Source of the DNA: Microvirga sp.
GTDB lineage: Bacteria; Pseudomonadota; Alphaproteobacteria; Rhizobiales; Beijerinckiaceae
DNA length: 64,000 nucleotides
Assembly: GCA_031181145.1 (NCBI GenBank)
Contig: JAPSLB010000016.1
Span: 1 to 64,000 of the forward strand
Reading direction: 5' to 3'
The translations under genes and the position numbers were made by a program. The notes beneath the pieces are model-generated. The model was given only the letters and a program-made list of their open reading frames with translations, was not told where the DNA came from and made no database searches. The stretch's first letter is position 1, and every line of letters starts with the position of its first letter. This document shows, one piece after another, positions 61,709-64,000 of this stretch.

Positions 61709-62590
61709 TCAAGCCCTTCGTGCAATCGCCTCCGCCAGCGCCAGCGTTCTTTGTGCCATCTCTGCGTGGAGGCGCTCGACCATGCGGCCGTTATGGCTGA
61801 CCGCCCCCTTGCCTGCATTCTCCGGAAGCTCGAAGAGGGCGACGATGTCGCGCGCCCTTTCGATATCGTCTCGGGAGGGCGCGAAAATCTCGTTTGCCAC
61901 CGCGATCTGGCCCGGGTGAATCAGCGTCTTGCCGTCGAAACCGCAATCGCGACCCTCGACGCATTCCGCCCGAAAGCCAGACTCATCCGACAGGTCGTTG
62001 TAGACGCCGTCGAGAATGTCGATGCCATGGGCACGCGCCGCCGCGAGCGCCGTCATGAGCCAGGACATCATCGCCGCGCGTCCCGGAGCGAGGCGCGCGC
62101 GCGTATCCTTGGCGAGATCGTTCGTGCCCATGACGAAGCAGTCCAGGCGCGAGGCGCCGTCCTGCGCCACGGCGGCGATGTCTTTCGCCTGCAGGATCGC
62201 GAGCGGAGTCTCGATCATCGCCCAGACGCGAACCGTTTCCGGCGCGCCGAGCGCGCGCAGGCGCCGGCCTGCCTCGAGCACGTCCTCGGACGTGGAGACC
62301 TTGGGCAGAAGAATCGCAGCCGGCGCCGCCGCGGCAGCGGCCGCCAGATCCGCCTCTCCCCAGGCCGTGCCGAGCCCGTTGATGCGGATCACGAGCTCCC
62401 GCAGGCCGTAGCCGCCCGCCTTCACGGCCGCGCAAACCGCATCACGGGCCTGCGTCTTCATCTCGGGCACGACCGCATCCTCCAGGTCAAGGATCACGGC
62501 GTCGGTCGGAAGGGTTTTCGCCTTCTCCACGGCGCGGGCATTGGAGCCCGGCAGATAGAGTGCGCTGCGGCGGGGGCGAATCGCGATCAT
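61709..62590 (-). CDS. HpcH/HpaI-family CoA ester lyase (CitE/malyl-CoA lyase-like)
   Basis: A 293-residue (beta/alpha)8 lyase: RRSALYLPGSNARAVEKA, AVILDLEDAVVP (metal-binding Asp/Glu), RINGLGTAWG, LPKVSTSEDV, IETPLAILQ, TNDLAKDTRA and GKTLIHPGQI. These define the CitE/Mcl/Mct group acting on malyl-CoA, beta-methylmalyl-CoA or citramalyl-CoA. A role in the ethylmalonyl-CoA pathway is possible but other paralogues exist; not determinable here. Confidence 0.88.
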   Translation of the reverse strand: MIAIRPRRSALYLPGSNARAVEKAKTLPTDAVILDLEDAVVPEMKTQARDAVCAAVKAGGYGLRELVIRINGLGTAWGEADLAAAAAAAPAAILLPKVSTSEDVLEAGRRLRALGAPETVRVWAMIETPLAILQAKDIAAVAQDGASRLDCFVMGTNDLAKDTRARLAPGRAAMMSWLMTALAAARAHGIDILDGVYNDLSDESGFRAECVEGRDCGFDGKTLIHPGQIAVANEIFAPSRDDIERARDIVALFELPENAGKGAVSHNGRMVERLHAEMAQRTLALAEAIARRA

Positions 62591-62657
62591 GATGGCTCCT
62601 CGGTGGCTCGACCGGTTTTAATGACGCGCGAGACATCGCGCAAAGGAGAAGCAGACC

Positions 62658-63401
62658 ATGTGGGTTGCGGGCGTGGACGGCTGCCGGGCCGGGTGGATCG
62701 CGGCTTTCATGAAAGTGGGCGATCCCGCCTCCGCCCGAATCGCGGTCGCGCCGGATCTCGCGGCCATCGCCGACGCGCCGGAGCGTCCGGCGATCGTCGC
62801 CGTCGACATCCCCATAGGCCTGCCCGAACGGACGGAAGGCTCCGGCCGCATGCCCGAACAGCTCGTCCGACCGCTTCTCGGACAGCGGCAATCCTCCGTC
62901 TTCGCCATTCCTTCGCGGCGGGCAGTGTATGCAGCCGATTACGGCGAGGCCTGCACCCTGGCGCTCGCCACCTCTGACCCGCCGAGAAAGGTGTCGCGGC
63001 AGGGTTTCGGCCTCTTTCCGAAGATCCGGGAAGTCGACGCGCTGCTGCGGGCGTGTCCTGGGCTGGTGGAGAGGATCGTCGAGGTGCATCCCGAGCTCGC
63101 CTTCTGGGCGCTGAACGGCGGAAAGGCCCTTGGGGAGCCCAAGAAGGTGAAGGGCGTTTCCTTCGAGCCCGGCATGCGCCTGCGCCGGACGCTTCTGAGG
63201 CGGTCGGGGCTCCTGGCGGAAGCACTCGTCGCCTCTTCTCCACCCCCGGGTGCCGCGGCCGACGACCTGCTCGATGCGCTGGCGGGGTTGACCGTGGCCC
63301 TCGATCTCGCGACAGGTGGAGGACAATCCTTCCCCGATCCGCCCGGCCGCGACGCCTACGGCCTGCCGGTCGCCATCTGGACCCTCGGAAGCCCGCCATG
63401 A
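62658..63401 (+). CDS. DUF429 family predicted nuclease
   Basis: A 247-residue protein with an RNase-H-like fold: VAGVDGCRAGWIAA, IVAVDIPIGLPE, SRRAVYAADYGEA, FPKIREVDALL, EVHPELAFWALNG, and DDLLDALAGLTVAL; these acidic positions suggest metal-dependent catalysis. DUF429 is annotated as a predicted nuclease on structural grounds only. Its stop overlaps the next ATG (ATGA). Confidence 0.88.
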   Translation: MWVAGVDGCRAGWIAAFMKVGDPASARIAVAPDLAAIADAPERPAIVAVDIPIGLPERTEGSGRMPEQLVRPLLGQRQSSVFAIPSRRAVYAADYGEACTLALATSDPPRKVSRQGFGLFPKIREVDALLRACPGLVERIVEVHPELAFWALNGGKALGEPKKVKGVSFEPGMRLRRTLLRRSGLLAEALVASSPPPGAAADDLLDALAGLTVALDLATGGGQSFPDPPGRDAYGLPVAIWTLGSPP

Positions 63402-64000
63402 CGATCACCCGCGCCGACATCGAAGAAGCCCATGCCCGCATCGCTCCCCATATCCGCCGCACGCCGGCGCTGAATCTCCAGGAGGCCTTTGGCCACCCGG
63501 GGCCGGTAAGCCTGAAGCTGGAATTCCTGCAGCACGCGGGCTCCTTCAAGTCCCGCGGCGCCTTCAACACGCTCCTGTCGAACCCCGTCCCGGCGGCGGG
63601 CGTCGCGGCAGCCTCCGGCGGCAACCACGGAGCAGCGGTGGCCTATGCGGCCCGCCGCCTCGGCGTGAGGGCCCGCATCTTCGTTCCCGAGATTTCCAGC
63701 CCGGCGAAGATCGCCGTCATCCGCTCCCACGGCGCGGAGGTGGAGATCGGCGGCGCGCGCTACGCGGACGCGCAGGACGCCTGCGATGCTTACGTGGCCG
63801 AAAGCGGCGCGCTGCGCATCCATCCCTTCGCGGCAGAGAGCACCATCGCCGGCCAGGGGACGGTGGGGCTCGAATGGGAGCAGGATGCTCCTGCCCTCGA
63901 CACGGTTCTCGTGGCGGTGGGCGGCGGCGGGCTCATCAGCGGCATCGCGAGCTGGTGGGCGGGCCGCCGCGTCAAAGTGGTGGGCGTGGAGCCGGAGGGC
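63398..64000 (+). CDS. threonine/serine dehydratase-like PLP enzyme, N-terminal part
   Basis: 201 codons are in the window; the gene continues past 64000. MTITRADIEEAHARIAPHIRRTPALNL, SFKSRGAFNTLLS with the PLP lysine in GSFKSRGA, AASGGNHGAAVAYAARRLG, and GQGTVGLEWEQ and AVGGGGLISGIA (phosphate loop) place it among fold-type II Thr/Ser dehydratases and racemases. The exact activity cannot be given. ATG overlaps the DUF429 stop, so the two are translationally coupled. Confidence 0.9.
   Translation, partial: MTITRADIEEAHARIAPHIRRTPALNLQEAFGHPGPVSLKLEFLQHAGSFKSRGAFNTLLSNPVPAAGVAAASGGNHGAAVAYAARRLGVRARIFVPEISSPAKIAVIRSHGAEVEIGGARYADAQDACDAYVAESGALRIHPFAAESTIAGQGTVGLEWEQDAPALDTVLVAVGGGGLISGIASWWAGRRVKVVGVEPEG

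Overview
The window reads as chromosomal DNA of a GC-rich alphaproteobacterium of the order Hyphomicrobiales (Rhizobiales). The evidence is the gene content: an acpXL/lpxXL cluster for very-long-chain lipid A acylation, a DUF1674 (SDHAF4-like) protein, a large 180-kDa-class NAD-glutamate dehydrogenase, DUF2794, an IalB-family protein next to rlmN, and a heparinase-like gene before purH. The intergenic palindromes (one type built on GGCCGGG..CCCGGCC and CACCGGC..GCCGGTG, another on ATCGTGCGGAA..TTCCGCACGAT) remind me of Methylobacteriaceae such as Microvirga or Methylobacterium; that placement is an inference. No prophage, insertion sequence, CRISPR array, rRNA or replication origin was seen. 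It is mostly ordinary housekeeping chromosome.

Layout. 1-4.3 kb: 5' end of a membrane protein, hemD and hemC on the minus strand, divergent from tsaD-gpsA. 4.3-8.2 kb: EVE-domain protein, acetyl-CoA synthetase, glyoxalase-fold protein, L,D-transpeptidase. 8.3-16.3 kb: cyclopropane-fatty-acid synthase, SDHAF4-like protein, htpX-rsmB, heparinase-like protein, purH. 16.5-23.2 kb: YbjQ protein, and an MFS transporter behind the giant glutamate dehydrogenase. 23.3-28.3 kb: HxlR regulator with a divergent oxidoreductase, DUF2794, SDR, GNAT acetyltransferase, Bax-inhibitor-1 protein. 28.5-32.5 kb: ABC export pair divergent from a GDSL arylesterase (the YbbA/YbbP-TesA arrangement). 32.6-38.1 kb: mixed metabolic and RNA-processing genes. 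38.2-41.4 kb: a probable small RNA, ialB, rlmN and two small membrane-protein genes. 42.1-44.2 kb: LemA-TPM-TPM. 44.2-54.4 kb: lipid A region. 54.5-64 kb: LysE transporter, AceE-like transketolase, ATPase, tRNA-Gly, prolyl-tRNA editing protein, thioredoxin-CnoX, Lon-N-domain protein, Trm112, CitE-like lyase, DUF429 and the start of a threonine-dehydratase-like gene.

The most coherent system is the minus-strand lipid A block at 44.9-51.5 kb: a dedicated acyl carrier protein, dehydratase, a condensing enzyme with complete Cys-His-His triad beside a partner that has lost the active-site Cys, a ketoreductase-like SDR, an MDR-family reductase and an acyltransferase. Together these can supply a full elongation cycle and transfer of a very long acyl chain to lipid A. 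An MsbA-like exporter and a Cys-X5-Arg phosphatase lie next to it.

Less expected items are two candidate small RNAs (about 38.20-38.31 kb, plus; about 24.76-24.93 kb, minus). Three small genes also look one base short, each curable by one extra G in a G-rich run, which may point to undercalled homopolymers in the assembly or to genuine frameshifts.
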